Assembly (NCBI GenBank): GCA_964343305.1
Contig: CAYFJO010000005.1
Location: 12,697 to 76,696 of the forward strand
Reading direction: 5' to 3'
DNA: 64,000 bases
DNA from: CAYFJO01 sp964343305
GTDB taxonomy: Bacteria; Planctomycetota; Planctomycetia; Pirellulales; Pirellulaceae
Shown: one piece after another, positions 25,829 to 34,573 of the stretch
How the letters are laid out: every line of letters begins with the position of its first letter
Position numbering within the stretch: position 1 is the first letter of the stretch
The notes under the pieces: generated by a model
The model's input: only the letters and a program-made list of their open reading frames with translations
Databases searched by the model: none
Told to the model about the DNA's origin: nothing
Program-made: the position numbers and the translations under genes

Positions 25829-26379
25829 CGCACCTGGAACAAGACTTGTCGCGGCTCGTTCCCAAAGCGGGCCGGTTGAATCATGCCCGCGTGTTGTACC
25901 TGGCCGGTCGCGCGTCTGCGGCAGCGGAACGTTCGCGGGAAAAATCCCAAGCACGTTGGTTCTGGCCGCTGGCAACGATGGCAACGAGTCTGGCTGCGGT
26001 CGCATTCGCCGTCTTGTGGTCGATGCCCCGGGAACCGGTCGTTGTCGAGAAAATCGTTTATGTCCAACGCCCCTCACAACCAGAAGCCGGCGACGACGTT
26101 CAATCGAGTGACGCGCCGCAACGGCCGGCGGAAGAGGAAATTCAAATCGATTCGTGGAGCATTCGCGAAACACACCAGCGGCCGGCGAGGCCGCGTTATT
26201 TGCAGACGCGACAGATCGCTTTACAACACGGCGTGGACGAATTACCAAAACTCGATGGCGGCGGGCAACGAATCGGGCCGGCCAGTTACCGGGAACTTCA
26301 AGAGAAACTGATCGGACGCCTGATGGACGCGGACAACGGCGACCATCGAGTCGAGCCGCGCGAAGGAGACAACACATGA
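25795..26379 (+). CDS. Single-pass membrane protein, candidate anti-sigma factor
   Basis: A 194-residue protein with a cytoplasmic N-terminal helical part (LEQDLSRLVPKAGRLNHAR), one transmembrane helix at about residues 55-75 (FWPLATMATSLAAVAFAVLW) and a periplasmic polar tail (PQRPAEEEIQIDSW). This layout, its position right after an ECF sigma gene and the 34-bp overlap fit an anti-sigma factor or sensor, but no zinc-binding HxxxCxxC motif is present. Its TGA overlaps the next ATG (26376-26379). Confidence 0.7.
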   Translation: MDREKQFDDELTHLEQDLSRLVPKAGRLNHARVLYLAGRASAAAERSREKSQARWFWPLATMATSLAAVAFAVLWSMPREPVVVEKIVYVQRPSQPEAGDDVQSSDAPQRPAEEEIQIDSWSIRETHQRPARPRYLQTRQIALQHGVDELPKLDGGGQRIGPASYRELQEKLIGRLMDADNGDHRVEPREGDNT

Positions 26380-27893
26380 ACGACAACCTGAGATTTCGGA
26401 ACGCTTTTGTGTTTGTACTTGCGGCATCGTCCGCGCTGGCTCAAACTCGCGTCGAGATCATCGAGCCCGAAGACCGGTCGAATCCGCAAATTGTCAAGCT
26501 GACGTTGTCGCCGGCCGCCGAGCCTGTTCCGGCGCTGAAACATTCGCTGTGGCCGCGGCACGAAGAACGGACGCCCGGCAATGCCGCGCCGTATTATTAT
26601 CGCGCAGTGCTCATGACCGTCGAAGGTCGCGATCGCGTGCACAAGCATCTGCAAGAGAAATATGGTGAAGAGTTTTACCAAGAGTGGCTGTCTGCCCGGC
26701 CCGAAGATTTGCCACGAGATGGTCTCCAGATGTTGATTCGCGGCAGTGCCATGAGCGAATTGAAAGCGGCGGTCTATCGTGAACAGTGCGATTGGGACCT
26801 GCGCCTTCGGGACCTCCGCGGCATGGACACGATTGCGTTTTTGTTGCCGGAAGTTCAGGAGATGCGAGAACTCGCCCGGCACCTGTCGCTCAAGGCCAAG
26901 TTGGAAGTCGCGGATGGCGAACTCGGCAAGGCTGTCGAGACGCTGCTCCTGGGCTACAAGTTGGCACAGGACACGGCACAGCCGAAGACGCTGGTCAACG
27001 ATCTGGTGGGCATCGCCGTCGCCGGCGTTTGTAACGAGACGCTGTTGGAAATTGTGGCGTCGCCGGATTCGCCCAATTTGTACTGGGCGCTGGCACAAGT
27101 TCCCACGCCGTTGATCGACTTGCGCCCCGCGATGCAGTACGAGATGCAATTGCCGTTGAAGATCTTTCCATTCCTCAAAGACCCGGAACAGGAAAGTCGA
27201 TCGCCCGAACAGTGGCGTCAGTTCATCATCACGGCGATCTCCGATCTACAGGACTTGGGTGGCGACAGCAATCAAATCGGCTACTTGAACGCCTGGCAGG
27301 AACAACTGGTGGCCACCGCCATCGCGATGAAAGGCTATCCGTGGGCCAAACGCGAATTGATCGGCCTGGGCTACGATCGGCAGCGCGTCGAGGCGATGCC
27401 GGTTGGTCAGGTGATCGCCATTCATCAAAGCAACGTTTATCGCTACACGTATCAGGAGATGTTCAAATGGTCGCTGCTGCCGTTCTGGCAAGCCCAGCCG
27501 AAGATGCAGCGTTCGTTGGACAAACTTCGCAGCGAAGGTTATTTGAAGACGGGGGCCGATGCGAAAGAGATCTTGCCGATCGTTTCACTGCTGTTGCCCG
27601 CGACCGAAGCGGCCTCGCAGGCGGGGATTCGATTGCAGCGGGACCTGGCCGCGTTGCGGGTCATCGAAGCGATCCGCATGCACGCGGCTGGTGGCGGCAA
27701 ATTTCCCAAATCCCTGGGCGAGATTTCGGTCGTCCCAGTGCCGCGCGATCCGTTGACGGGCGAATCGTTTGTGTACGAGTTAAAGGATGGCAAGGCGATG
27801 CTGTCGCTGACCAGACCGCCAGGGTCGACCATCCGACTGCCACGGCCGCGCGTCTTTGAATTGTCTCTCAGGAATCCGAGGATAAAGCCATGA
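26376..27893 (+). CDS. Hypothetical exported protein of the ECF operon
   Basis: Function not recognised. The 505-residue product begins MNDNLRFRNAFVFVLAASSA with a signal peptide ending near ALAQ. The remainder is mostly helical, with long amphipathic stretches (LSLKAKLEVADGELGKAVET) and near the C-terminus GGKFPKSLGEISVVPVPRDP then LTGESFVYELKDGKAMLSL, a segment common in planctomycete secreted proteins. The start was placed at 26376 because a frame open further upstream overlaps the preceding gene and lacks a leader before it. Coupled by ATGA overlaps on both sides, so made with the sigma factor and the DUF1559 protein. Confidence 0.75.
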   Translation: MNDNLRFRNAFVFVLAASSALAQTRVEIIEPEDRSNPQIVKLTLSPAAEPVPALKHSLWPRHEERTPGNAAPYYYRAVLMTVEGRDRVHKHLQEKYGEEFYQEWLSARPEDLPRDGLQMLIRGSAMSELKAAVYREQCDWDLRLRDLRGMDTIAFLLPEVQEMRELARHLSLKAKLEVADGELGKAVETLLLGYKLAQDTAQPKTLVNDLVGIAVAGVCNETLLEIVASPDSPNLYWALAQVPTPLIDLRPAMQYEMQLPLKIFPFLKDPEQESRSPEQWRQFIITAISDLQDLGGDSNQIGYLNAWQEQLVATAIAMKGYPWAKRELIGLGYDRQRVEAMPVGQVIAIHQSNVYRYTYQEMFKWSLLPFWQAQPKMQRSLDKLRSEGYLKTGADAKEILPIVSLLLPATEAASQAGIRLQRDLAALRVIEAIRMHAAGGGKFPKSLGEISVVPVPRDPLTGESFVYELKDGKAMLSLTRPPGSTIRLPRPRVFELSLRNPRIKP

Positions 27894-29530
27894 ACCACAT
27901 CTCTCGCTCCACGATCCTCGCCTTGGTTGCATTTGCGACCGTCCGGCAACTTTCCGTGACGGCGCAGGATCCCGCGAAGTTCGCCGCCACGATTGCACCT
28001 TATGTCGACGACCAAACCATGGTCGTGGCTCGCATCGATTTGACGCGAATCGACGTCGACGCGGCCGTCAAGTTTTTGCATCCCGTCGTGGCTCCCGGCG
28101 AGACGTTCAAGGACGTCGAAACGAACGTCAAGATCATGAAGGCGAAACTGGCTGAAATGAAACGGCTCGGTGGCGGCGAAGTATTCTTCGTCGGCTCGTT
28201 GGACGAGTTTCCTGACAGCTTTGGTTTTCTGATCGCCACGGTGCGCGTGCCGAACGGAGCGGCCTTGATTCCCGGCCATCATCAACATTTCGCCGGGCTG
28301 TTGTTCAGCGGCAAATCCGGCGGTCCGACGAAACTGGCGGCAGGCGAGGAGCCCGCCGAATCGATCGTGTCGATGCAGATTTGTGAGCAAATCAACGACG
28401 CCCTGTTTGCCGGAACCAAGTCGATGCTCCGGCGGATCAAGGCCCGCAAACCTGTCGCTCGGCCGGAACTGGCCAAAGCGTTCGAAGCCGCCGGCGACAC
28501 CGACATGCAACTGCTGCTGATCCCGACGGACGACCATCGCCGCGTGCTGCGGGAGATGATGCCACGATTGCCCAACGAGTTGGGTGGCGGCAGCGGCAGA
28601 GTGGTCGCCGATGGCCTTCGCTGGATCGCGGTTGGCATCAACGCTCCGCCGCGTCCACAATTGAGCTGCGTCATTCAACTGCGCGACGCCGAATCGGCGG
28701 GTTTGGTCAAAGGCGTGCTGTCCAGCATTTACTTGGAGTGTGCTAGAACGGATTTAGTCCGCAACGCCGTGCCAGTAATCGACGAGGTCCTCGCCGCACT
28801 GACGCCGGAAACCAAGAACAGCCAACTCCGCATTTCGATCGGCGAAGGCGACAAGCGGTTGGCCGCGATCCTTCGTGCGTTCGCACCGCCCGTGGGTGCC
28901 GTGGCCGCCGAATCGCGCCGCCGCAAGAGCGTCAACAACATGCGGCAAATTGCGTTGGCGTTTCACAACTTCTACGACGGTTCGCAGCATTTACCCGCCG
29001 TCGAAAACATCGAGCTAAAGGTCCGTCCGGGCAAGGCCAAGCACCCGTTTAGTTGGCGCGTGGCCATCCTCCCATTCATCGAGCATCAAGATCTGTTTAA
29101 CCAGTACAATTTCGACGAGCCATGGGACAGCGACCACAATCGCCAGTTAATTGCCAAGATGCCCAACGTGTTTAACAGCCCCAACGCCGGCCCGCGCAAA
29201 GACGGCAAGACGGTGTATCAAGTGCCGGTCGGCAAGGACACCGTGTTTTCCGAAAAGGGTGGCATCAAATTCGCGGCCATCAAGGACGGCACGTCGAACA
29301 CAATCATGCTGGTCGAAACACATCCCTCGCGAGCAGTCATTTGGACCAAGCCCGAGGATTTCGAAGTCGACGACGAAGATCCGCTGAAGGGCCTAAAAGG
29401 TCAGGAGTCGGGCGGCTTTATCACGGCGTTTTGCGACGGCTCATCACACCTGCTGCCTGACAAGATCGATCTGAAGAAGTTGCGCGCGTTGTTCACGAAA
29501 AACGGCGGCGAATCGGTGAGCGGGTTTTGA
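27890..29530 (+). CDS. DUF1559 domain exported protein
   Basis: The C-terminal half is a DUF1559 domain (SBP_bac_10 related), a planctomycete-specific secreted module usually seen on pilin-like proteins: NNMRQIALAFHNFYDGSQHL, then HPFSWRVAILPFIEHQDL, FNSPNAGPRKDGKTVYQVPV, IKDGTSNTIMLVETHPSRAV and ITAFCDGSSHLLP. The N-terminal half (residues 27-330) is a separate globular region of unknown role (DDQTMVVARIDLTRIDVDAA). There is a signal peptide but no type-IV prepilin motif, unlike many DUF1559 proteins. Last gene of the ECF operon, coupled by ATGA. Confidence 0.85.
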   Translation: MNHISRSTILALVAFATVRQLSVTAQDPAKFAATIAPYVDDQTMVVARIDLTRIDVDAAVKFLHPVVAPGETFKDVETNVKIMKAKLAEMKRLGGGEVFFVGSLDEFPDSFGFLIATVRVPNGAALIPGHHQHFAGLLFSGKSGGPTKLAAGEEPAESIVSMQICEQINDALFAGTKSMLRRIKARKPVARPELAKAFEAAGDTDMQLLLIPTDDHRRVLREMMPRLPNELGGGSGRVVADGLRWIAVGINAPPRPQLSCVIQLRDAESAGLVKGVLSSIYLECARTDLVRNAVPVIDEVLAALTPETKNSQLRISIGEGDKRLAAILRAFAPPVGAVAAESRRRKSVNNMRQIALAFHNFYDGSQHLPAVENIELKVRPGKAKHPFSWRVAILPFIEHQDLFNQYNFDEPWDSDHNRQLIAKMPNVFNSPNAGPRKDGKTVYQVPVGKDTVFSEKGGIKFAAIKDGTSNTIMLVETHPSRAVIWTKPEDFEVDDEDPLKGLKGQESGGFITAFCDGSSHLLPDKIDLKKLRALFTKNGGESVSGF

Positions 29531-29709
29531 TTGTCGTCACGCTGCCACAAAGACGAGCCTCACGCAATCGGGGCCCAACGTGCGATGCATCGAATATCTC
29601 CGTAGCAATCGGAAGTTTCTAAAATGGCGGACGAGAAAAGAAACTGGCCAACCCTTCAAACGTGTTTATACCAGAAAAGTACTCACTCGATGATGAGATT
29701 CCGCGAGCA

Positions 29710-31131
29710 TCAGGCCGTTTGAAGCACATGCATCTCGGGGCCGACGTGGTCGGTGACGACGGCTCCGATCAGCGTGTGAGCGGTTGCGTCGTAGACCGCG
29801 ATTGGAAGAATGTTGCCCACTTGGCGGCGGTTGCCTTCGTAGACAACGATGCGGTCACAGTTCGTGCGGCCGACCATTTGAACGACCGGACTTTCGTCCT
29901 CAACATTGCGAGCTTTTTTGCTGGGGCCTTCGACGAGCACTTCGACCGTGCGGCCGAGCAATGCCTGGTTGTCTTCTTCGCTGATCGCGTTTTGGATGGC
30001 CAGCAACTCGTTGTTGCGGCGTTGCTTGACCTTGTACGGGACGTCGTCTTCCATGCGGTCCGCGCCCTTGGTGCCGGGGCGTTCGCTGTATTTGAAAATG
30101 AAACTGTTTTTGAAGCGGCATTCTTTGACCAGGCCGATCGTCTTTTCGAACTCCGCTTCCGTCTCGCCGCAGAAGCCGACGATGAAATCACTCGACACCG
30201 TCGCGCCGGGGATCGTGGTGTTGATACGTTGCATCATGTCGCGGTACTCTTCCACCGTGTAGCCGCGTCGCATGCGCTGGAGCACTGAGTTCGCGCCGCT
30301 TTGTGCGGGGACGTGCAGGTAGGTTGACACCTTCGGCAGGTCGCGAATCGTTTCCAACAAGTCGTCTGTCATGTCCTTGGGAAAATTGGTGACGAACTTC
30401 AGCCGCTGGACGCCGTCCACTTCGTGCAGCATGTGCAGCAAGTCGGACAATCGCGTCGTTTTGTCCCCGTCGACGTACTTGTAGCTGTTGACTGTTTGTC
30501 CGAGCAGTGTGATTTCAAGGCAGCCTTGATCGGCCAGCGCGCGGGCTTCGTCGAGGATTTGCTGCGGCGGTCGGCCTTGTTCGGGGCCGCGCGTCGAGGG
30601 GACGATGCAGTACGTGCAAAACTTGTCACAGCCGATTTGGATTCGCAGATAGGCTTGAAACGGTGTTGGCCGCATGGTGGGATCGCGCAGTGGGTCGAAC
30701 GTTTCGTGGCTGCGTTTGATTTCGTCGACGGAACCGTCGGTGCGATCGAGGCCGACGGCCATTTGTTGCTCGGAGCCCGCTTGAGCCTTGCGGATCAGAT
30801 CGGGGACTTGTTCCAACTGGCCGGGACCAACGATGAAATCGACGTACGGCGCGCGTTCGAAAATCAACTTTTGGTCCTTCTGCGCCATGCAGCCCATCAC
30901 GCCGATGATTCTTTCGGGGTGCTGCTTTTTCATTTGTCGCAGTCGGCCAAGTGAACTGTATGTCTTGTCTTCGGCGTGTTGGCGGACGCTGCAGGTGTTG
31001 AACAACATCACGTCGGACTTATTGCGGCTTGCCGACAGCTCGTAACCTTCCCGGCGCAGACTGGCTACGACCATCTCGCTGTCGAGCAAGTTCATCTGGC
31101 AACCGACGGTTTCGATGTAGAGCTTTTTCAT
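29710..31131 (-). CDS. miaB: tRNA-2-methylthio-N6-dimethylallyladenosine synthase (MiaB)
   Basis: Radical SAM enzyme adding a methylthio group to i6A37 of tRNAs that read UNN codons. The auxiliary cluster cysteines are Cys11 (ETVGCQMNLLDSE), Cys47 (FNTCSVR) and Cys81 (VMGCMAQ); the radical SAM cluster is Cys168, Cys172, Cys175 (GCDKFCTYC). The C-terminal TRAM region (LGRTVEVLVEGPSKKARN, MVGRTNCDRIVVYEG) is complete. At 473 residues it has the family's length. MiaB rather than MtaB or RimO is favoured by the KLYIETVGCQMN opening. A GTAG-type hairpin precedes it by about 8 bp. Confidence 0.95.
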   Translation of the reverse strand: MKKLYIETVGCQMNLLDSEMVVASLRREGYELSASRNKSDVMLFNTCSVRQHAEDKTYSSLGRLRQMKKQHPERIIGVMGCMAQKDQKLIFERAPYVDFIVGPGQLEQVPDLIRKAQAGSEQQMAVGLDRTDGSVDEIKRSHETFDPLRDPTMRPTPFQAYLRIQIGCDKFCTYCIVPSTRGPEQGRPPQQILDEARALADQGCLEITLLGQTVNSYKYVDGDKTTRLSDLLHMLHEVDGVQRLKFVTNFPKDMTDDLLETIRDLPKVSTYLHVPAQSGANSVLQRMRRGYTVEEYRDMMQRINTTIPGATVSSDFIVGFCGETEAEFEKTIGLVKECRFKNSFIFKYSERPGTKGADRMEDDVPYKVKQRRNNELLAIQNAISEEDNQALLGRTVEVLVEGPSKKARNVEDESPVVQMVGRTNCDRIVVYEGNRRQVGNILPIAVYDATAHTLIGAVVTDHVGPEMHVLQTA

Positions 31132-31139
31132 AGTTTTCT

Positions 31140-31166
31140 GTAGGACGGATTTTCAATCCGTCCTAC
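31140..31166. repeat. GTAGGACGGAT palindrome (family A)
   Basis: GTAGGACGGAT at 31140-31150 pairs with ATCCGTCCTAC at 31156-31166 around a short loop. It lies between two same-strand genes. Same family as 11004, 39345, 41272 and 63978. Confidence 0.8.
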
Positions 31167-31169
31167 GGG

Positions 31170-31361
31170 TCACGCGGCATTCTCGCGACGGGCTTTGCGT
31201 TTTGCTCGACGCTCTTCCACTTCGCGGCGTTGTTGTTCTGCTTCCATTTGTTGTCGCATGTCGGCGATCAATTCGTCTCGCCGGGCTTGCATCAAACGCA
31301 CGAGTGACACCACCGCGACAAACGCCGCTGCTCCCAGCAAAATCCATTGCCATGCATCCAT
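31170..31361 (-). CDS. Small membrane-anchored coiled-coil protein
   Basis: A 63-residue protein from MDAWQWILLGAAAFVAVVSL, one N-terminal transmembrane helix followed by a charged, alanine/glutamate/arginine-rich helix (QQMEAEQQRREVEERRAKRK) likely to form a coiled coil. Function unknown. The start at 31361 puts the helix right at the N-terminus; an in-frame start seven codons earlier is possible. It lies 39 bp upstream of miaB on the same strand with a hairpin repeat between them. Confidence 0.5.
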   Translation of the reverse strand: MDAWQWILLGAAAFVAVVSLVRLMQARRDELIADMRQQMEAEQQRREVEERRAKRKARRENAA

Positions 31362-31452
31362 GCTTTCGGCCCTCAAAATCAAAAATCCGAGTTCGTGGAC
31401 AATCTGCCTATCCTATCACGCCAGCCGAATTGGACGCGAGGGGGATTTCCGC

Positions 31453-33066
31453 TCAGCTTTTGCCAAAAAACCTGGTCAACGTCGCTTCACTCGGCGGCTT
31501 GGTCAGCAATGACACCACGACCAGCACGATGGACGAGGCGACAAAGATGGTCACCACGGGCATCAACGGCGGAATCAAAACAAACTCGGCGCTTGGCCAA
31601 GGGCTCCCCGGAAAGGAATAAGGCGGCGATTTTGCGGGCAACTGGCACCATTGATAAAACATCGCGTTCCAGATCACGACGGTCGTCGTAACGCTGGCCC
31701 AGGCGCCGGCCGCGGTCAGCTTTCGCCAATAGATCGACGCAAAAACCAACGGGAACAAACCCACGAACCCACTGAAGCACCAGATTGCTGTGTCAAAAAT
31801 GCTGCGAGGTGAAAGCAGACTGATCCCGTACGTCGCTGCGACGATGACAGCCACAAAGCACCGCGCCATCCAGACAATTTGCTTGTCGCTGAATCGATCG
31901 CGATCTCCGTAGTGCAGGACGACATCGTTGGTGAACATCGTGCCGAGGCAGAGAAACTGGCTGTCGAGCGACGACATGATGGCGGCTAGGATCCCGGCGG
32001 TTAGCAACCCAGCGAGAACCGGCCCGGCGAGCCGTTGGACCATCATCGCCAGCACGAGGTTTTCCTTTGCGTCCGGTCCGAGCGCCGTTGGAGCCGTCGC
32101 CCAAACACCGATCATTACACAGGGCAGCCAGACGATCAAGATCATGATCGGATGAGCGATGATTGGTAAACGAAATGCTTTCGCACTGCGAGCAGTCAAC
32201 CAATGTTGAAAGACGTGCGGGAACATCGCGACTGACAACGGAATTAACAAAAATGAAAAGTAGGACGGTGCCATTCTGCCGCTGATCGAGATCTTGTGCA
32301 TTCCCGCCGCCGTTTGTGCCTGCTGAGTTTCTGGATCGGCGCTTGCATCTGGTGTGACGACCGCTTGCGTCGCCGCTTGCATGTTTTCTAACAAACTCTC
32401 CTTGCCGCCCAACCCGTTGGCGATCGTGATGAAGGTCACGATGCCCAAGATCATAAAGATGGCCGTCTGCATCGCGTTGGCCCACGCCGTGCCGCGCATG
32501 CCACCGAAAAACACATAGGTCAATACGACTAGACAAATGACCAGCGATGCCAACCAGGGTGGCACGCCGTGGTGATAAGATTCAAACCAACCTTGTGTTT
32601 TGAACGTTCCGTGTGTCACGCCGTTGACGACGAAGCCGGACCCTAGCACGCCGATCAACAAGTAAGGAATCACCAAACCAACAACCACGGGAAACAAGAG
32701 CAGTCCGATCGAGTTGTTTTCCAACCGTTCACGAAAGAATTGGAGTTGCGTCGTATAACCGTGCTTACGACCGATGGCCCATAGTTTCAATCCAACGAGG
32801 AAAAAGCACAGTGAATGAACAATGCCGCTGGCGGACGCCAACATGCCATAGACGACCACGCCAAGTTTGTATGCTTTGCCCGTCGAACCAACCAAAGCGA
32901 ACGCGGTCATCGTCGTGCCGAACAACGACATCAGCAACAAGAACGGGCCGATCGAATGGCTGGCCAGCATGTAGTCTTTCGAAGTGCCGCGAAACATGCG
33001 GCTGGCGAATAGCCCCAGCACCAGCAACAAGGCGAGGTAGCCAATGATAATGCCCAACTGAATCAT
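31453..33066 (-). CDS. Sodium:solute symporter (SSS family)
   Basis: Inner-membrane Na+-coupled transporter with about 13 hydrophobic helices, 537 residues. Opening MIQLGIIIGYLALLLVLGLF, then RMFRGTSKDYMLASHSIGPF and LLMSLFGTTMTAFALVGSTG correspond to the SSS core. GGMRGTAWANAMQTAIFM is the signature helix block, and ILAAIMSSLDSQFLCLGTMF the conserved segment around the Na2 site. Substrate unknown. Its ATG overlaps the TGA of a DUF3311 gene (33063-33066), the usual small partner of SSS transporters. Confidence 0.92.
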   Translation of the reverse strand: MIQLGIIIGYLALLLVLGLFASRMFRGTSKDYMLASHSIGPFLLLMSLFGTTMTAFALVGSTGKAYKLGVVVYGMLASASGIVHSLCFFLVGLKLWAIGRKHGYTTQLQFFRERLENNSIGLLLFPVVVGLVIPYLLIGVLGSGFVVNGVTHGTFKTQGWFESYHHGVPPWLASLVICLVVLTYVFFGGMRGTAWANAMQTAIFMILGIVTFITIANGLGGKESLLENMQAATQAVVTPDASADPETQQAQTAAGMHKISISGRMAPSYFSFLLIPLSVAMFPHVFQHWLTARSAKAFRLPIIAHPIMILIVWLPCVMIGVWATAPTALGPDAKENLVLAMMVQRLAGPVLAGLLTAGILAAIMSSLDSQFLCLGTMFTNDVVLHYGDRDRFSDKQIVWMARCFVAVIVAATYGISLLSPRSIFDTAIWCFSGFVGLFPLVFASIYWRKLTAAGAWASVTTTVVIWNAMFYQWCQLPAKSPPYSFPGSPWPSAEFVLIPPLMPVVTIFVASSIVLVVVSLLTKPPSEATLTRFFGKS

Positions 33067-33290
33067 GATTGGACCTCGTCATCCGCCTCGGCCTCGACGT
33101 CATCGAGTCCTTTGGGCCAGCAGTGGAACACGGCCAACGTCCAGAGAATCGCCGCGGCGACGGAGATCCCCGCATGGTAAGCGAGCGAATAGGGCAGGAA
33201 GCCAAACACCAGCGTCGAGTTGTCCCATTGCCAATAATCTTGGTGCAAAATGACCAACACCACGACCATGATCCAAACGAGATATTTCAT
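33063..33290 (-). CDS. DUF3311 small membrane protein, partner of the symporter
   Basis: A 75-residue protein with two transmembrane helices (YLVWIMVVVLVILHQDYW and AYHAGISVAAAILWTLAVFH). FGFLPYSLAYHAGISV is the DUF3311 signature. DUF3311 genes typically precede SSS symporter genes, as here with a 4-bp ATGA overlap, and probably help assembly or transport. The acidic C-terminus (EAEADDEVQS) is cytoplasmic. Confidence 0.85.
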   Translation of the reverse strand: MKYLVWIMVVVLVILHQDYWQWDNSTLVFGFLPYSLAYHAGISVAAAILWTLAVFHCWPKGLDDVEAEADDEVQS

Positions 33291-33523
33291 TTGAAGGCTT
33301 GTAAGAGAAAGCGGTAAAGGACATGAAACGGTGGGAGCAGTAGTTTAATTAACCCACGAAATCGAAACCAGTCGAGATGCCGTCTTTGGCAATCCGGACG
33401 CATCCCATAGACTGGCAAAAGGGATTTCTGCATGTTAAATTCATCCTTATCAATCTCGCCGTTTTAGGATTTTGAAATCCATCTCTCTCACATTCTTCCA
33501 CCTTTCACGAAGGTTTTCAGTTT
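33291..33523. promoter_or_regulatory. Divergent upstream region of symporter and TRAP operons
   Basis: A 233-bp gap between divergent transport operons must carry both promoters. It is AT-richer than surrounding genes towards the plus-strand gene (33421-33500), but no sharp consensus, operator palindrome or riboswitch was recognised. Confidence 0.35.
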
Positions 33524-34561
33524 ATGAATATCTACAACTTTCGTTGGCTTGTCCCGTTGGCGATGGTTGCCGTTTTCATTGCCGGTTGCTCAGGCGGTCC
33601 AGCAGGGGAGACTTCCTCGGTCAAGACGATTTCCGATCTGAAAGGCAAACGAGTTGTCGTGGGGCCGGCTGGAGCGGGATTTGAAATGTTCCTCAAGCCG
33701 ATCCTTGAAGAACATGGTGTGACGTACGATGACTTTTCGCCATTGCACAGCGGACAGAGTGGAGCCGTCGATATGTTGAGTGACGGGGCTGCCGCGGCTG
33801 CATTTCTCGGCGGTGCGGTTCCAACCGGATCGATCACTCAGGCGTGTGCCACGAATAACATTTTCTTCGTCCCCTACGAAGAGGACGCGGTCAAGGAGTT
33901 GCTCAAGAAGTATCCGTTCTTCGAGCGAGCCACGATTCCGAAGGATGCGTATTCGGATTTAATTGAAGACTACCAAGGCTTGAACGTCGGTTCGATGCAT
34001 TTGATTACAAATGCGAATGTTAGCGAGGAAGTCGTTTACCAAATCACCAAAACAATTTATGAGAACGCGGAAGCGGTGATTGAAAAACATCCGGCTGGTC
34101 GTGCGATCGAAAAGCGAGCGACCCGAAACACGGGCATCGACTTCCATCCCGGCGCGATTCGGTTCTATAAGAAGAAAGGAATCTGGCCCGAAGATGCAAG
34201 CGAGCCCGACGCCGTCGAATCGTCGAACGACACTCCTGAATTCATCAGTATCGGCACGGCTCCGATCGGTGGCGCATTTGCACAAGTCGGCGGCGCGCTG
34301 GCCGAAGTGCTCAATGACAAGAAAGGGGAAAACCCCTGGTCTGTCCAAGCACAAGGCACCAAGGGGTCGCAAGAAAACATTCGTTTGCTGGACAACGGCA
34401 AGATCGAGCTCGCATTGTCCAACGCGGCGATCAGCTATTTTGCATCCAAGGGCGAAGCCACTTGGGACAAGAAGTATGAGATTCGCGCCGTGATGACGCT
34501 GGCACCAAACATAGCGATGTTTATCACAAAGCAATCGAAAGCCGCCGCGTCGAGCGAGTAG
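33524..34561 (+). CDS. TAXI-type TRAP substrate-binding lipoprotein, circularly permuted
   Basis: Binds the solute for the fused permease encoded 12 bp downstream. It is a lipoprotein (lipobox IAGC, Cys22). Residues 33-221 match the second part of normal TAXI proteins, from VKTISDLKGKRVVVGPAGAG through YPFFERATIPKDAYSDLIED to GAIRFYKKKGIW. Residues 239-337 match what is normally the first part: FISIGTAPIGGAFAQVGGAL to MTLAPNIAMFITKQSK. A linker of about 17 acidic/serine residues (222-238) joins the native ends. The order of the halves is thus swapped with both kept, in a 345-residue protein of normal total length. Identification relies on recalled family sequence. Confidence 0.88.
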   Translation: MNIYNFRWLVPLAMVAVFIAGCSGGPAGETSSVKTISDLKGKRVVVGPAGAGFEMFLKPILEEHGVTYDDFSPLHSGQSGAVDMLSDGAAAAAFLGGAVPTGSITQACATNNIFFVPYEEDAVKELLKKYPFFERATIPKDAYSDLIEDYQGLNVGSMHLITNANVSEEVVYQITKTIYENAEAVIEKHPAGRAIEKRATRNTGIDFHPGAIRFYKKKGIWPEDASEPDAVESSNDTPEFISIGTAPIGGAFAQVGGALAEVLNDKKGENPWSVQAQGTKGSQENIRLLDNGKIELALSNAAISYFASKGEATWDKKYEIRAVMTLAPNIAMFITKQSKAAASSE

Positions 34562-34573
34562 GAGAATCTGCCC

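Noticed and set aside
27539..28678. 379-codon minus-strand frame over the ECF operon
   Set aside because: Antisense to two genes supported by leader, domain and overlaps; composition is His/Arg-rich without domains.
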